From IMG/VR virus record IMGVR_UViG_3300011115_000156, positions 1 through 22,382 of that record: a stretch of 22,382 bases of DNA. One strand, written 5' to 3'. The stretch is from a virus. Below the pieces are notes generated by a model, which was not told the DNA's origin, ran no database searches, and saw only the letters and a program-made list of their open reading frames with translations. Of this stretch, positions 8,453 to 16,104 are shown piece after piece. The translations under genes were made by a program, and so were the position numbers. Positions within the stretch are counted from its first letter, which is position 1, and every line of letters starts with the position of its first letter.

Positions 8453-9424
8453 TTACTCATCGTCCCAATCAGCAACGATGTCGGCCAGCTTGTTCTTCTT
8501 AGCTGGGGCGGCTTCAACCTTGGCAGGAGCCTTGCGAACTTCGGGTTCCTCTTCGGCCTCAACCTCAACCGCCTTGGCTTTCTTGGGCTTAGCGGCTTTA
8601 ACTTCAGCCATAGCTTCGGCCTCGTCTTCATCCAGCATCTTGCCCATAGGACGTTTGCCTTCTAGAGCCAACGGAGCAGGGGCAGTAACGCCATCCACAG
8701 CCGCAGGGGTTGAAGATACAGCCTTTTCAGCATCCTTTGATGTGCTCTGAGTCTGCACAATCTCGTACTCGTCATTAGTCAACCAACGCACAGGTGCAAA
8801 GATCAGCTTGGGAGACTCAGCCTTGGTGTCGAACTTCATGCGGGTCACGATGGCATCCAAGTTAACAGGGGGAGTCTGAGCCGCCATGAAGCGGGCGTAT
8901 GCCTGTAGTGGGCGCTTGTCGCCTTCTTCCTTGCCAAAGATGGATGTAGCTGGCAGAGTAACTTGCAACACATCGCCTTCAGGGTTGTTAGCCAAAACCA
9001 CAGCCAAACGCTGTTGGTAACGGCAAGCACGGCTATTACCATTGCCCGACCCAGCGATGTTCTGTGGGCAAGCGGCGCAGCTAGAAGCCTGTGGGTTCCT
9101 CACGCCTGCATCGGGCTTGTCACCATCACCAGAGGTGCAGTCAGGGGGTGCAGCCGCCGCGTCCTTGTCGTAGGAGCCTGCGTAGAAGATACGGCTGACC
9201 TTGGGGGCAGCCTTGACCACGATCACATCCAAGAAGCGCTCATCGATAGCGGCAACCTCTTTGCCACCAGCAAGCAGACGGAACACGCCACCCTTGATGG
9301 AAACGCGCTTCATGCCGGCACTGGTGTTGACACCGCCAGCCAAGGCCAAAGTAGTTGCAGACAAAGCCGCGTTCTTAGCGAACGACGGCACATTTGAGGG
9401 GTTGAACATTGCAATATTGCTCAT
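8453..9424 (-). CDS. Probable phage single-stranded DNA-binding protein with acidic C-terminal tail
   Basis: The core (to about residue 225) contains KRVSIKGGVFR, a four-cysteine cluster spaced C-x19-C-x2-C-x14-C around CAACPQNIAGSG, and RLAVVLAN, ending in a TNDEYE segment. I recognise it as a family common in tailed phages of proteobacteria and usually annotated as SSB or hypothetical. After it comes an Ala/Lys/Glu/Pro low-complexity linker, then the acidic tip DIVADWDDE, typical of SSB tails that recruit replication proteins. The neighbours (primase-helicase, SNF2 helicase, PolA) agree. An upstream ATG at 9436 abuts the stop of the preceding gene, but the ATG at 9424 has GGAA at proper spacing and gives the usual MSNIA-type start. 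The cysteines may bind zinc. Confidence 0.7.
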   Translation of the reverse strand: MSNIAMFNPSNVPSFAKNAALSATTLALAGGVNTSAGMKRVSIKGGVFRLLAGGKEVAAIDERFLDVIVVKAAPKVSRIFYAGSYDKDAAAAPPDCTSGDGDKPDAGVRNPQASSCAACPQNIAGSGNGNSRACRYQQRLAVVLANNPEGDVLQVTLPATSIFGKEEGDKRPLQAYARFMAAQTPPVNLDAIVTRMKFDTKAESPKLIFAPVRWLTNDEYEIVQTQSTSKDAEKAVSSTPAAVDGVTAPAPLALEGKRPMGKMLDEDEAEAMAEVKAAKPKKAKAVEVEAEEEPEVRKAPAKVEAAPAKKNKLADIVADWDDE

Positions 9425-9436
9425 TTTGATTTCCAT

Positions 9437-9838
9437 TTAAGTTGGTTTACGTACAGAGATATCGTACTCAGAGGCTGAGTTAAGTCCGGGCGGTACGACC
9501 CCGGGGTTTTCTTCCAAGAACTGCTTCATGTTGGTCTGTGCAATACGCTTCTCCAAAAGCTCGATGGCTTCGTGGGCTATGACGAACTTCTTGAATTCAT
9601 CCCAGTCCTGTGTGGAGTAACGCGTCTTTACAGACAGCACGACAGTGCCCTCGGTAGTGCGTACAGATGTGACGCCCATCGTCTTCATCTGGTCTTTCAT
9701 TGCGTTCTTGATCTCTTCCTGTTGCGCCTTGAGCACTTCGACTTGCGTGTCGTACTCTTGGGTTAGGTCGGCAATCTTGCTACGCAGTTTGCGGTAGATT
9801 TTTGCTAGCTTGTCTAGCGGTACTAAGTCTTCTGACAC
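9437..9838 (-). CDS. Coiled-coil phage protein, Gp157-like (133 aa)
   Basis: The first ~50 residues are a charged heptad-like helix (coiled coil). A short beta part follows (VTSVRTTEGTVVLSVKTRY), then a helix and a NPGVVPPGLN segment near the end. This arrangement recalls siphovirus Gp157-type proteins, although the match is by eye only. The start is GTG at 9838 with AGGAG six to seven bases upstream. It is the first gene after the dyad at 9860-9875 and sits just before the SSB-like gene, so a role in replication or recombination is likely; the molecular function is unknown. Confidence 0.65.
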   Translation of the reverse strand: MSEDLVPLDKLAKIYRKLRSKIADLTQEYDTQVEVLKAQQEEIKNAMKDQMKTMGVTSVRTTEGTVVLSVKTRYSTQDWDEFKKFVIAHEAIELLEKRIAQTNMKQFLEENPGVVPPGLNSASEYDISVRKPT

Positions 9839-9859
9839 TTGCTTCTCCTGTTTAATTAT

Positions 9860-9875
9860 TGTCTAAGGTTGGACA
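9860..9875. promoter_or_regulatory. Dyad-symmetric operator candidate upstream of the SSB block
   Basis: The + strand reads TGTCTAAGGTTGGACA, a 16-base near-palindrome with TGTC/GACA ends. It lies 21 bases before the GTG of the Gp157-like gene in one of the few real gaps (9839-9909). The other site, 18202-18217, matches it at 13 of 16 positions when read on the opposite strand. AATAAT follows directly on the - strand and could be a -10 box, although no good -35 is visible. A separate palindrome GGTTGCAACC is at 9895-9904. Confidence 0.5.
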
Positions 9876-9909
9876 GTTTACACGTAATTCAATTGGTTGC
9901 AACCCCCTT

Positions 9910-11469
9910 TCATGATTTAATTTCAGTTTCAAACATGTCGGTAAGAAGTAAGTTATCGCTAACTTTCCCTGCCAACGCACTAAACATCTTCCTCTCAATC
10001 GCGCTACCCTGAATGTGGATCACAGTAACTTTGTCTGAGTCCTGCCCCTTGCGGTCAGCACGGGCACAGCACTGGATGTACTGCTCAACACTCATCAGTG
10101 GCCCGTAGAACACCACAGTATCAGCGGCAGTCAGCGTGATGCCGTGAGCAGAAGCCGCAGGCTGCATGACCAGTACACGCGGGTCAGCTTCAGTCTGGAA
10201 GCGATTGATCGTTTGCCCACGCTTGCTTGGCGTTACGTCCCCGTGGATGCACTCATTGACAATGCCCTTCTTGGTGAGGTATGTGCTGATGGTGTCGATG
10301 GTGCTACGGAACAAGGCGAAGATGATGACCTTGCGATCAGTCTCCTCCAGTATCTCCTCCAGTACCGCAAGCCTAGGGGCAGAGTCAAACTCAACAACTT
10401 CCTTGTCGTCTGTGTAGGCCGCACCACAACTGATCTGCAACAGCTTACTCACACCAGCGGCGGCATTGACTGCTGTGATGGTCTCCCCTGCGGTCTGCAC
10501 AAGCATACGTTCTTTGAGAAGGTTGTAGTACTTGGCTTGCTGCGGGGTCAACTGCACCTCACGCGTCATGGTAATGACAGGCGGTAAGTCTAGGCACTGT
10601 GCTTTGGTATAGCGAATGGCTGGCTGGAGAGCCTCATGCACCTTGTCCTTGGCATCAGCCTTGGGCGCCCACTTGAACAGCGTCACCTTGTTCATCACTT
10701 TGTCGCGCCACGCAGTAAAGAACTTAGGCACACCATCAGGGTTAACCAACTTAGCCAAGCCATACGCATCCACTGGTGACTGAGACGCTGGTGTGCCCGT
10801 CATCATCCACAGGTACGTGGTTGGCGTAAGGATTGAGTTAAGAGACTTCCATCTGCGTGTCGTGGGTGTCTTGTATGCGTTGGCTTCGTCAACAATCACA
10901 AGGTCAAAGCGGCCATCGTTACGCACCTCGTCGGCAATCAGGTTCAAGCCTTCGTAGTTGGTAATCACAATCTCGTAGTCACGCTGGATCATCTCAATGC
11001 GCCGACTAGCCTGAGCATGGTGCGCGATAACGGCAGAGCGATGAATAATACTGTTGTTAAGGTCACCCATCCATGCGCTATGCATGATGGACAAGGGGCA
11101 CAGAATGAGAACCCTGCGCACCTTACCTAACTTCATCAAGTAGTCAGCCGCCCACAATGCAGACAGTGTCTTGCCCGTGCCGGGTTCGGAAAACACGAAG
11201 GCTCTTCTGTACAGCGTGAGGAACGCTGACGTCTCGATTTGATGAGCCATTGGCGTGTATCGCCCCGGCCAATCGTAGCGCCTAGTGATAGGCGAAGGTA
11301 CATCTTTTACACCTAGGTTACGCAAGACCCGCGCTTCATCAAGACCCCAGTACACAGCAACATCATAGCCTCCGTCTGCACGAAGCATGGCTTTGCTCTT
11401 AGGGATGATTGAGTATTTGTGCGGGTTCCTTGTTCGTAAGATAAGTGCTCTGTCTTCTACAATTTCCAT
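9910..11469 (-). CDS. SNF2-family superfamily II helicase/ATPase
   Basis: All SNF2/SF2 motifs are visible in order: a Q-like TPMAHQ (72-77), motif I EPGTGKT (95-101), motif II DEAN (194-197), motif III TGTP (224-227), a second RecA lobe starting near 377 (KVIIFALF), and motif VI CARADRKGQ (468-476). The 519 aa are a compact SNF2 core without extra nuclease or methylase domains. Phage proteins of this type act as ATP-driven translocases in replication or recombination. The ATG at 11469 has GGAGAAG just upstream. It is followed by the dyad-containing gap and then the SSB block, and preceded by an HNH gene, in a DNA-processing neighbourhood. Confidence 0.9.
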   Translation of the reverse strand: MEIVEDRALILRTRNPHKYSIIPKSKAMLRADGGYDVAVYWGLDEARVLRNLGVKDVPSPITRRYDWPGRYTPMAHQIETSAFLTLYRRAFVFSEPGTGKTLSALWAADYLMKLGKVRRVLILCPLSIMHSAWMGDLNNSIIHRSAVIAHHAQASRRIEMIQRDYEIVITNYEGLNLIADEVRNDGRFDLVIVDEANAYKTPTTRRWKSLNSILTPTTYLWMMTGTPASQSPVDAYGLAKLVNPDGVPKFFTAWRDKVMNKVTLFKWAPKADAKDKVHEALQPAIRYTKAQCLDLPPVITMTREVQLTPQQAKYYNLLKERMLVQTAGETITAVNAAAGVSKLLQISCGAAYTDDKEVVEFDSAPRLAVLEEILEETDRKVIIFALFRSTIDTISTYLTKKGIVNECIHGDVTPSKRGQTINRFQTEADPRVLVMQPAASAHGITLTAADTVVFYGPLMSVEQYIQCCARADRKGQDSDKVTVIHIQGSAIERKMFSALAGKVSDNLLLTDMFETEIKS

Positions 11470-11483
11470 TGCTTCTCCGAGGA

Positions 11484-11717
11484 TTATTTATTGTCTGCTC
11501 TGTTGGCAGATTTGCTACGCATACGCAAGTTACCTTTGGCTGATGTGCCGCCTGAGCGCATGGGCGTGATGTGATCCACATCTTTGCCGTCACCCTTGGT
11601 GGCTGCTCCTGTCTTCTCCATCATGCGACGAGCCTTAACGCGCTCTGCTCGTTTCTTGATCTGATCGGGCTTGCCTTGGTAGTTAACGTACTCTGACCGA
11701 TAGTTTCTTGTGGCCAT
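11484..11717 (-). CDS. Small HNH endonuclease-like protein (77 aa)
   Basis: The N-terminus is very basic (KKRAERVKARRMM). It is followed by a short HNH signature: DVDHITP with D48-H49, N63 in GNLR and N72 in ANR. This matches the stand-alone small HNH proteins common in podoviruses and marine phages. The family cuts or nicks DNA with a metal; the phage role (packaging, recombination or homing) is not settled. No CxxC zinc pairs are present. It lies between the Cas4-like nuclease and the SNF2 helicase with a 14-base gap, and AGGAA is found upstream of its ATG. Confidence 0.75.
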   Translation of the reverse strand: MATRNYRSEYVNYQGKPDQIKKRAERVKARRMMEKTGAATKGDGKDVDHITPMRSGGTSAKGNLRMRSKSANRADNK

Positions 11718-11725
11718 GATTGTTC

Positions 11726-12391
11726 CTAGTGCTTAGGGTTAAACTCACAGCCAGTGACCTGACACCAGCCGCATAGTGGGGTTTGATTTGGGTTCCATAC
11801 ATCGTTCTCAAAGCAGGATTCCAAACGTGCAGTACGCTCACGATACTTCCACCAGAAGGCTTCGGCTTGATCGCGTGTCATCTGCATCTTGACCATATCA
11901 TTTTTGACGATGAACAGCAACGCAGAGTTAACCTTACGGATGTGTGGGAAGTGTTGGAACACCATGAGCGACATTAGTACAAGCTGATCCCTGTCGGGGT
12001 ACTTGTTGTTGCCGGTCTTCCAGTCTCCCACCCATGCCGTAAGGTTTTCGTCGTCAACGATCAGAATGTCAGCGATGCCCCGCACCCAAACATCAGGTGC
12101 TTTCCAGTTAGTAGGCGTAAGGTCAGCGCGTAGCGCCATCTCGTACTCTGCTAGCTTTCTTCCGGGCTTCTTGAGCATGGCGTCCACGACAGGCTGGAAC
12201 TGCTCGTACTCAGGCGGTATAGGCTTTTGATCCCTGATGTAGTCTTCAATCGCCTGATGTACCTGATTGCCGTACCGCGTGGCTTCAGTCTCTTGGAAGG
12301 GGTACTTCTTTAAGACTTTGACCTCGTGATACCTGCGCTGGCAACCTTCAAAATCTTTGAGGCTGCTGTGTGACCATGCTGGTTTTTTCAT
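11726..12391 (-). CDS. Cas4/RecB-like PD-(D/E)XK exonuclease with probable Fe-S cluster
   Basis: The nuclease core shows GNQVHQAIED (H45), RGIADILIVDD (D108), GDWKTG (D123 and K125, the D-x-K catalytic pair) and a following Q136. Four cysteines sit as in Cas4 and AddB: C17 in the N-terminal EGCQRRY and C207, C210, C215 near the C-terminus, expected to hold an iron-sulfur cluster. The 221-aa length is normal for phage Cas4-like exonucleases. The likely job is 5' or 3' resection of phage DNA ends in recombination-dependent replication. No cas gene or CRISPR array is nearby, so an adaptation role is not supported. Its ATG overlaps the TGA of the metallopeptidase gene (ATGA). Confidence 0.85.
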   Translation of the reverse strand: MKKPAWSHSSLKDFEGCQRRYHEVKVLKKYPFQETEATRYGNQVHQAIEDYIRDQKPIPPEYEQFQPVVDAMLKKPGRKLAEYEMALRADLTPTNWKAPDVWVRGIADILIVDDENLTAWVGDWKTGNNKYPDRDQLVLMSLMVFQHFPHIRKVNSALLFIVKNDMVKMQMTRDQAEAFWWKYRERTARLESCFENDVWNPNQTPLCGWCQVTGCEFNPKH

Positions 12392-12687
12392 TCGAACTTC
12401 GCTGTGTTAATGGCTCTGTTAAGCCGTGTTGCAAACGCCGACACAAAACGCTCGTCACGATACAAAGGGCTGTCCATGTCATGCAAGATTGCATGCGTAA
12501 GCTCATGCCAAAAGGTATCACCGACTTCGTGCTTTGTGAACGGCTTGCCTGTGTGGTTGCGTGTACCGATACGAATGTGCTGCGCGTCATAATGCACACG
12601 CCCCATGTAAGTCTTATCGATCATAGCTTCAATGACTTCCACGCTGTACCACCGCCTACCTACTCTTATTTTTGTTGGTAACTTCAA
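12388..12687 (-). CDS. Small HExxH zinc metallopeptidase-like protein (99 aa)
   Basis: The sequence has one clear motif, HELTHAIL (H61, E62, H65), the zinc-binding and catalytic signature of gluzincin-type peptidases, within a helix, and a later D/E-rich stretch that could supply the third ligand. The length is that of the small ImmA/SprT-like peptidases found in phages. The start is TTG at 12687 with AGGAGAAG seven bases upstream. It overlaps the Cas4-like nuclease by four bases and follows PolA by eleven. The target is unknown; cleavage of a host repressor or repair protein is a possibility only. Confidence 0.75.
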   Translation of the reverse strand: MKLPTKIRVGRRWYSVEVIEAMIDKTYMGRVHYDAQHIRIGTRNHTGKPFTKHEVGDTFWHELTHAILHDMDSPLYRDERFVSAFATRLNRAINTAKFE

Positions 12688-12698
12688 TACTGCTTCTC

Positions 12699-14669
12699 CT
12701 AGTTTTTTGCTAACCCATAACGACGATGCGCGCCACCGTCAGCGGACAATGGTATGCCTTGCATATAGCTTGGCTCCATAGTCATCTGCGCCAAGACCCA
12801 AGTCTTAGCTTCCTCTACCTCGGCATCAGGTACAACAGCGATCAATTCGTCGTGCACTGTGCCTGCTATGAAGTATCTTTTGGATACCCGTAGCATTCCG
12901 TCAGTCATCACAATACGCGCCAGCGCTTGCGTGACATTGTTTGTTACCTTGCCTGCATACAACTTGGTTGCATCGGCGCCGTAAACCCACTGGTCTCTAC
13001 CCTTCTCATCCTTCTCTCGTCTCAGAGCAGGGTAGTGCAAGCTCATTCCATTGGGTAATTCTATACGACCCTTGCGAAACGTCAAGCACTTGTATGTGTA
13101 GTCGTTGCCATCGTACAAAGCCGACTCAATCTGTCTCTCACACATCTGCCAAAAGCCCACAACAGGGTACGCTGTAGCTCTGTAGATATCAATGATGCGC
13201 TTGGATGCTACGGCATGCATGGCTAACTCGTACAGGCTACAAGTGTGCGGGATATCCCTAAGCTTGGCTTCGGTGTCTTGCCAACTCAGGAACTCGATCG
13301 CTTTCTTCTTGCTTACGCCAAGTTGCCGCGCAAAATCCGCCTCGTAGCGTACAGGTGGCGCACCGAGGAAGCCTGTTGTGAGTTGAGATGCAAAAGACGC
13401 CCAGCCAAGACCGTATCCACAGCCAAGCAACGCGCTCTTCGCTGACTGCCGAAGGTCAGGGTGAGATTCTTTACTAAGTCCGGGTATGTTGAACATCTGC
13501 GCACCGAACGCGGCGTAAGGGTCACCACCACTTTTGAAGATGTTAAGCATGTCTTGGTAATCTGAAAGCCATGCCAGTACTCGCGGCTCAATCTGCGATA
13601 GATCACCGACGACGAGTTGGTAGCCATCGGGAGCCATAATCGCTTTGCGTAGGAACGAGCCTCGCTTGAGGTTCTGCATGTTGATGGCCGAACCTTTGCT
13701 TGCTGTCCACCTTCCTGTTTGCGCCCCGTAGTAAGACAGAGGGACTGGAAGCGCACCACGCTTGCTAATATCGAGGAATCGCTGCGCACGGGTTCTCTCA
13801 GTGGTCGATTTAACCCGAAGACGCGCTTCACATAGAAGGGCAACGTCTTCACGTTCACTGTTGAGTAGCGTTTGAAATAGGGCATCGCTTTTAGCGAGTG
13901 CGAGTGTCTCTTTCCCAGTCGTCTTACTTGTCTTGGTTGGCGGAACCACGTTGAGTTTTTTAAGTAGTTCAGCAAACTGTTGGTTCGACGCCAGTGCAGT
14001 TTCCACCACGTCGAGCTTCTGTAATAGGGCTTCACGTTTTTCCTTTTCGTCTAGTATGGCGTCGGTCAGCATGTTGGGGTCAAGCTGCAGCACAGGGCGC
14101 GTGTACATCTTCAGCGTCATGTCAATCAGTCGGAGTTCTTTGGACGGGTATCCAGCGACCAAGCGTGTAAAGATTCGTTCGCATAGATATACGTCGTGTT
14201 TGCAATAGTCTGCAAGCTCAGATTCCAAGACCTCGTCCAACTCGGCCACACCATTGGTGCTGTGTACGGCTGTCCCTTTGGCGGGAAGATCAAAATCGAT
14301 CGCAAGTTTGGCGAGACTGTTGCCAACCTCAACGCCTCTGAGAGCTCGCGCCATTGATAAGGTGTCGAAGATGAAGGCGGGGTGTACGCCGTAACGCCAC
14401 TCCATAATTGATACATCGAACTGTGCGTTGTGCGCAAGCACTGCGGTTCGTCCCCAATCAATTCCAGAAAAGTATTCACGTAGTCTGTCGCTTCCAACCC
14501 AAGTAGTTGGGCTGTCAGATCCGTACTCATGAACACAGCATCCAAACGCGTGAAATAAGTCATGGCGTATGTACTCCTCGGTTGTCATCTTGCTAAGTGT
14601 GTAACCTGACTTGGTGTCCCAGTAGGTTTCGAAGTCGATCGTTAAGATCGTGTCGTATGGTTTGGTCAA
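12699..14669 (-). CDS. Family A DNA polymerase (PolA-like) with 3'-5' exonuclease
   Basis: Exonuclease motifs: I with D12 and E14 (TIDFETYWD), II LAHNAQFD (78-85), III DYCKHD (154-159). Polymerase motifs: A DLSQIEPR (356-363), B RQSAKSALLGCGYG (407-420), C VHDEL (605-609). All catalytic carboxylates are in place. In motif B the residue aligned with E. coli F762 is Leu (L415), a known phage subtype. The 656 aa hold no 5' nuclease domain. It is the replicative polymerase of the block. The start is TTG at 14669, with GGAGAAG six bases upstream and overlapping the stop of the preceding gene (TTGA). Confidence 0.95.
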   Translation of the reverse strand: MTKPYDTILTIDFETYWDTKSGYTLSKMTTEEYIRHDLFHAFGCCVHEYGSDSPTTWVGSDRLREYFSGIDWGRTAVLAHNAQFDVSIMEWRYGVHPAFIFDTLSMARALRGVEVGNSLAKLAIDFDLPAKGTAVHSTNGVAELDEVLESELADYCKHDVYLCERIFTRLVAGYPSKELRLIDMTLKMYTRPVLQLDPNMLTDAILDEKEKREALLQKLDVVETALASNQQFAELLKKLNVVPPTKTSKTTGKETLALAKSDALFQTLLNSEREDVALLCEARLRVKSTTERTRAQRFLDISKRGALPVPLSYYGAQTGRWTASKGSAINMQNLKRGSFLRKAIMAPDGYQLVVGDLSQIEPRVLAWLSDYQDMLNIFKSGGDPYAAFGAQMFNIPGLSKESHPDLRQSAKSALLGCGYGLGWASFASQLTTGFLGAPPVRYEADFARQLGVSKKKAIEFLSWQDTEAKLRDIPHTCSLYELAMHAVASKRIIDIYRATAYPVVGFWQMCERQIESALYDGNDYTYKCLTFRKGRIELPNGMSLHYPALRREKDEKGRDQWVYGADATKLYAGKVTNNVTQALARIVMTDGMLRVSKRYFIAGTVHDELIAVVPDAEVEEAKTWVLAQMTMEPSYMQGIPLSADGGAHRRYGLAKN

Positions 14670-14929
14670 CTGTTCTTCTCCTTGAGTTTTGCTTCAATGA
14701 CTCGGACGTACCGAATCACACAGTCATTTGATACGTTGCCATCATTAAGACCAAAGGCAAAGCCATCGTCAATCGCGCCTTCAATCTCAGCACCCGTCAG
14801 CCCAACCCATGTGCGCTGTGTGTAAAGGGCTAGTGGTTCGACATCAACAGTTACGGGCGCAGTTATCTTTGTTGGCTTTGCCCAGTAAAAGCCTTTGTGT
14901 GGGTCGTAAAACGCTACAGGTTCAGTCAA
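14666..14929 (-). CDS. Unknown small phage protein (87 aa)
   Basis: The product contains RTWVGLTGAEIEGAID, a WVGLT-type motif I know from many uncharacterised phage proteins near DNA polymerase genes. No catalytic motif or membrane segment is visible, and the C-terminus is charged (EAKLKEKN). The start is TTG at 14929, with AGGAG about eight bases upstream and overlapping the preceding stop as TTGA. Its own stop overlaps the polymerase start in the same way, so it is likely translated in step with PolA. Confidence 0.7.
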   Translation of the reverse strand: MTEPVAFYDPHKGFYWAKPTKITAPVTVDVEPLALYTQRTWVGLTGAEIEGAIDDGFAFGLNDGNVSNDCVIRYVRVIEAKLKEKNS

Positions 14930-15246
14930 TTAAAGTTCTCCTTGGGTGGTGCGTCGAGGACGTTGAGAAAGCCGAAAAAATCGTTTGCCGCCAACATGAG
15001 TTGCGACGCCTCCATCTCGTTACAGTTTAGGGTAACGACTCCTGCTAGCTGATCTTCGGCACGACCCACTATGACGACAGCTTGCGCCCTGCCTTCGCCG
15101 TAGCACATTACTAGCTTGTGTATGAGTAGTTTGAAGTGTGCCTGTTCCTCATCAGACATGCCCTTGACTCTGCGCTCAAGCTCCTCTTGGGTCATCATGT
15201 CTTCATAAGCCACTTGCTTTATCCCTGAGTAGTTGTTGTAGTTCAT
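14926..15246 (-). CDS. Unknown phage protein (106 aa)
   Basis: The N-terminal half is acidic and helical (MTQEELERRV). The C-terminal half (AVVIVG, VVTLNCNEMEASQLMLAANDFF) looks alpha/beta. I do not recognise the family. The ATG at 15246 lies inside the end of the VRR-NUC gene (44-base overlap, different frame), with GGAGAG about eight bases upstream. An internal Met at residue 17 or 18 is a weaker alternative start without a ribosome site. Position between a nuclease and a small gene leading into PolA suggests a DNA-metabolism accessory role. Confidence 0.65.
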   Translation of the reverse strand: MNYNNYSGIKQVAYEDMMTQEELERRVKGMSDEEQAHFKLLIHKLVMCYGEGRAQAVVIVGRAEDQLAGVVTLNCNEMEASQLMLAANDFFGFLNVLDAPPKENFN

Positions 15247-15505
15247 CTATGTTGCTCTCCCGTGCAATGTATGTTGTTCCGCCTGCGTTGTGTATGCGGT
15301 TGAGTTCAAGGTCTTGCAGGGCTGTTGTCTTGCCGCTACCCGCCTTGCACTCAATCGCTATGAAGTGTCCGTCCATGCAGGCTATGATGTCCGGAATACC
15401 TGCCCGACCAAAGCCGTTGGCTGGTGGCATGAAGTGGTAGATGCCCAGCTTGTCTAGCATCTCACGCACACGCTTCTTGACTTTGGATTCAGGTGTTGCT
15501 GCCAT
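15203..15505 (-). CDS. VRR-NUC domain nuclease (100 aa)
   Basis: The motifs of the virus-type replication-repair nuclease family are complete: E6 in the first helix, GIPDII with D39, IECKAG with E52 and K54, TALQ with Q64 and an AGG turn (74-76). This is the minimal stand-alone form common in phages and related to FAN1 and Holliday-junction resolvases. It probably resolves branched DNA made during phage replication. The ATG at 15505 has AAGG upstream. It starts the gene pair that leads into PolA. Confidence 0.9.
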   Translation of the reverse strand: MAATPESKVKKRVREMLDKLGIYHFMPPANGFGRAGIPDIIACMDGHFIAIECKAGSGKTTALQDLELNRIHNAGGTTYIARESNIDELQQLLRDKASGL

Positions 15506-15513
15506 TGTGTACC

Positions 15514-15723
15514 TTAGTCATTGATCTCTCTCCTTTGATTTATAAATATGTTATCAGCAGGATTGCTTGGACGCTCAAACACTGCGTAGTAGTTTTTTGG
15601 GCGAGTGCGCATGACACGGCGTAGCCAGTCAGCGCCCCCCATCTCTTGGAACTTTTCCCACTCAGAGTCAGACATCCGTATGTACCTTGGCGTTAGGGGT
15701 TCGGGGGGCTTGGGTCTAGGCAT
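15514..15723 (-). CDS. Unknown small basic phage protein (69 aa)
   Basis: The N-terminus is Pro/Arg-rich (MPRPKPPEPLTPRY) and leads into IRMSDSEWEKFQEMGGADWLRRVM, which resembles small phage proteins with a 'MSD.EW..F...GG..WLR' pattern. A ribbon-helix-helix or similar DNA-binding fold is possible but not shown. AAGGAG lies eleven bases before the ATG at 15723. It overlaps the preceding gene by eight bases. Confidence 0.6.
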   Translation of the reverse strand: MPRPKPPEPLTPRYIRMSDSEWEKFQEMGGADWLRRVMRTRPKNYYAVFERPSNPADNIFINQRREIND

Positions 15724-15925
15724 CGGTCTTCATACTCCTTACATAGACAGCAAAGCTTGCCGCTGTGTCACCAAAGTTTTTCATGGAGTCAAACTCACGC
15801 GCCACTTCTTCTAGCGCATCGTTGCGAATCTTCTGCGTCACTTCGTTGGTGATCTGCCCTTTAATCATCTGACGTTTGCGCCAACCCAAGGCTTTCTCCC
15901 ACACGTTCAGTTGTGGTTCGGTCAT
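15716..15925 (-). CDS. Unknown small helical phage protein (69 aa)
   Basis: The product is mainly helical, with a basic N-terminal third (WRKRQMIKG) and a predicted amphipathic second half (ALEEVAREFDSMKNF). No known motif is seen. The ATG at 15925 has GGAGAAG six bases upstream and overlaps the previous gene by four bases (ATGA), so translation is coupled. Function unknown. Confidence 0.6.
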   Translation of the reverse strand: MTEPQLNVWEKALGWRKRQMIKGQITNEVTQKIRNDALEEVAREFDSMKNFGDTAASFAVYVRSMKTDA

Positions 15926-16104
15926 GTCTTCTCCTTCAGCACTGCCTCAAGCTTATCAAGCGCCTTGTCCCAGTTGTCGTAATCAATGCCGTGGCTAAAC
16001 GCATTCATCACAGCGAGGGCTGCGTGCTCAATCTTTTTGAGGCGTTTGTTCTCCGACATAAGTTCTGCCAGTTGTAGGTCTAGCTCTCTTTCTGCGTCAG
16101 TCAT
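15922..16104 (-). CDS. Unknown coiled-coil micro-protein (60 aa)
   Basis: The first half (ERELDLQLAELMSENKRLKKIEHAAL) is a leucine-heptad coiled coil and the second half is a short acidic helix. It is preceded by AGGAG eight bases before its ATG, and it overlaps the 399-aa protein gene by ATGA. It may dimerise or bind a partner. No function can be assigned. Confidence 0.6.
   Translation of the reverse strand: MTDAERELDLQLAELMSENKRLKKIEHAALAVMNAFSHGIDYDNWDKALDKLEAVLKEKT

Noticed and set aside
9910-11469. SNF2 helicase as part of a restriction or defence system
   Set aside because: No methylase, nuclease-fused or target-recognition gene is adjacent. The neighbours are phage replication genes.
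11726-12391. Cas4-like gene as a sign of a CRISPR system
   Set aside because: There is no array and no other cas gene in the window. Phage Cas4-like exonucleases are common in recombination modules.
12370-12681. + strand open frame opposite the metallopeptidase gene
   Set aside because: It is the antisense shadow of the HExxH gene, which has a ribosome site, a motif and a coupled neighbour.
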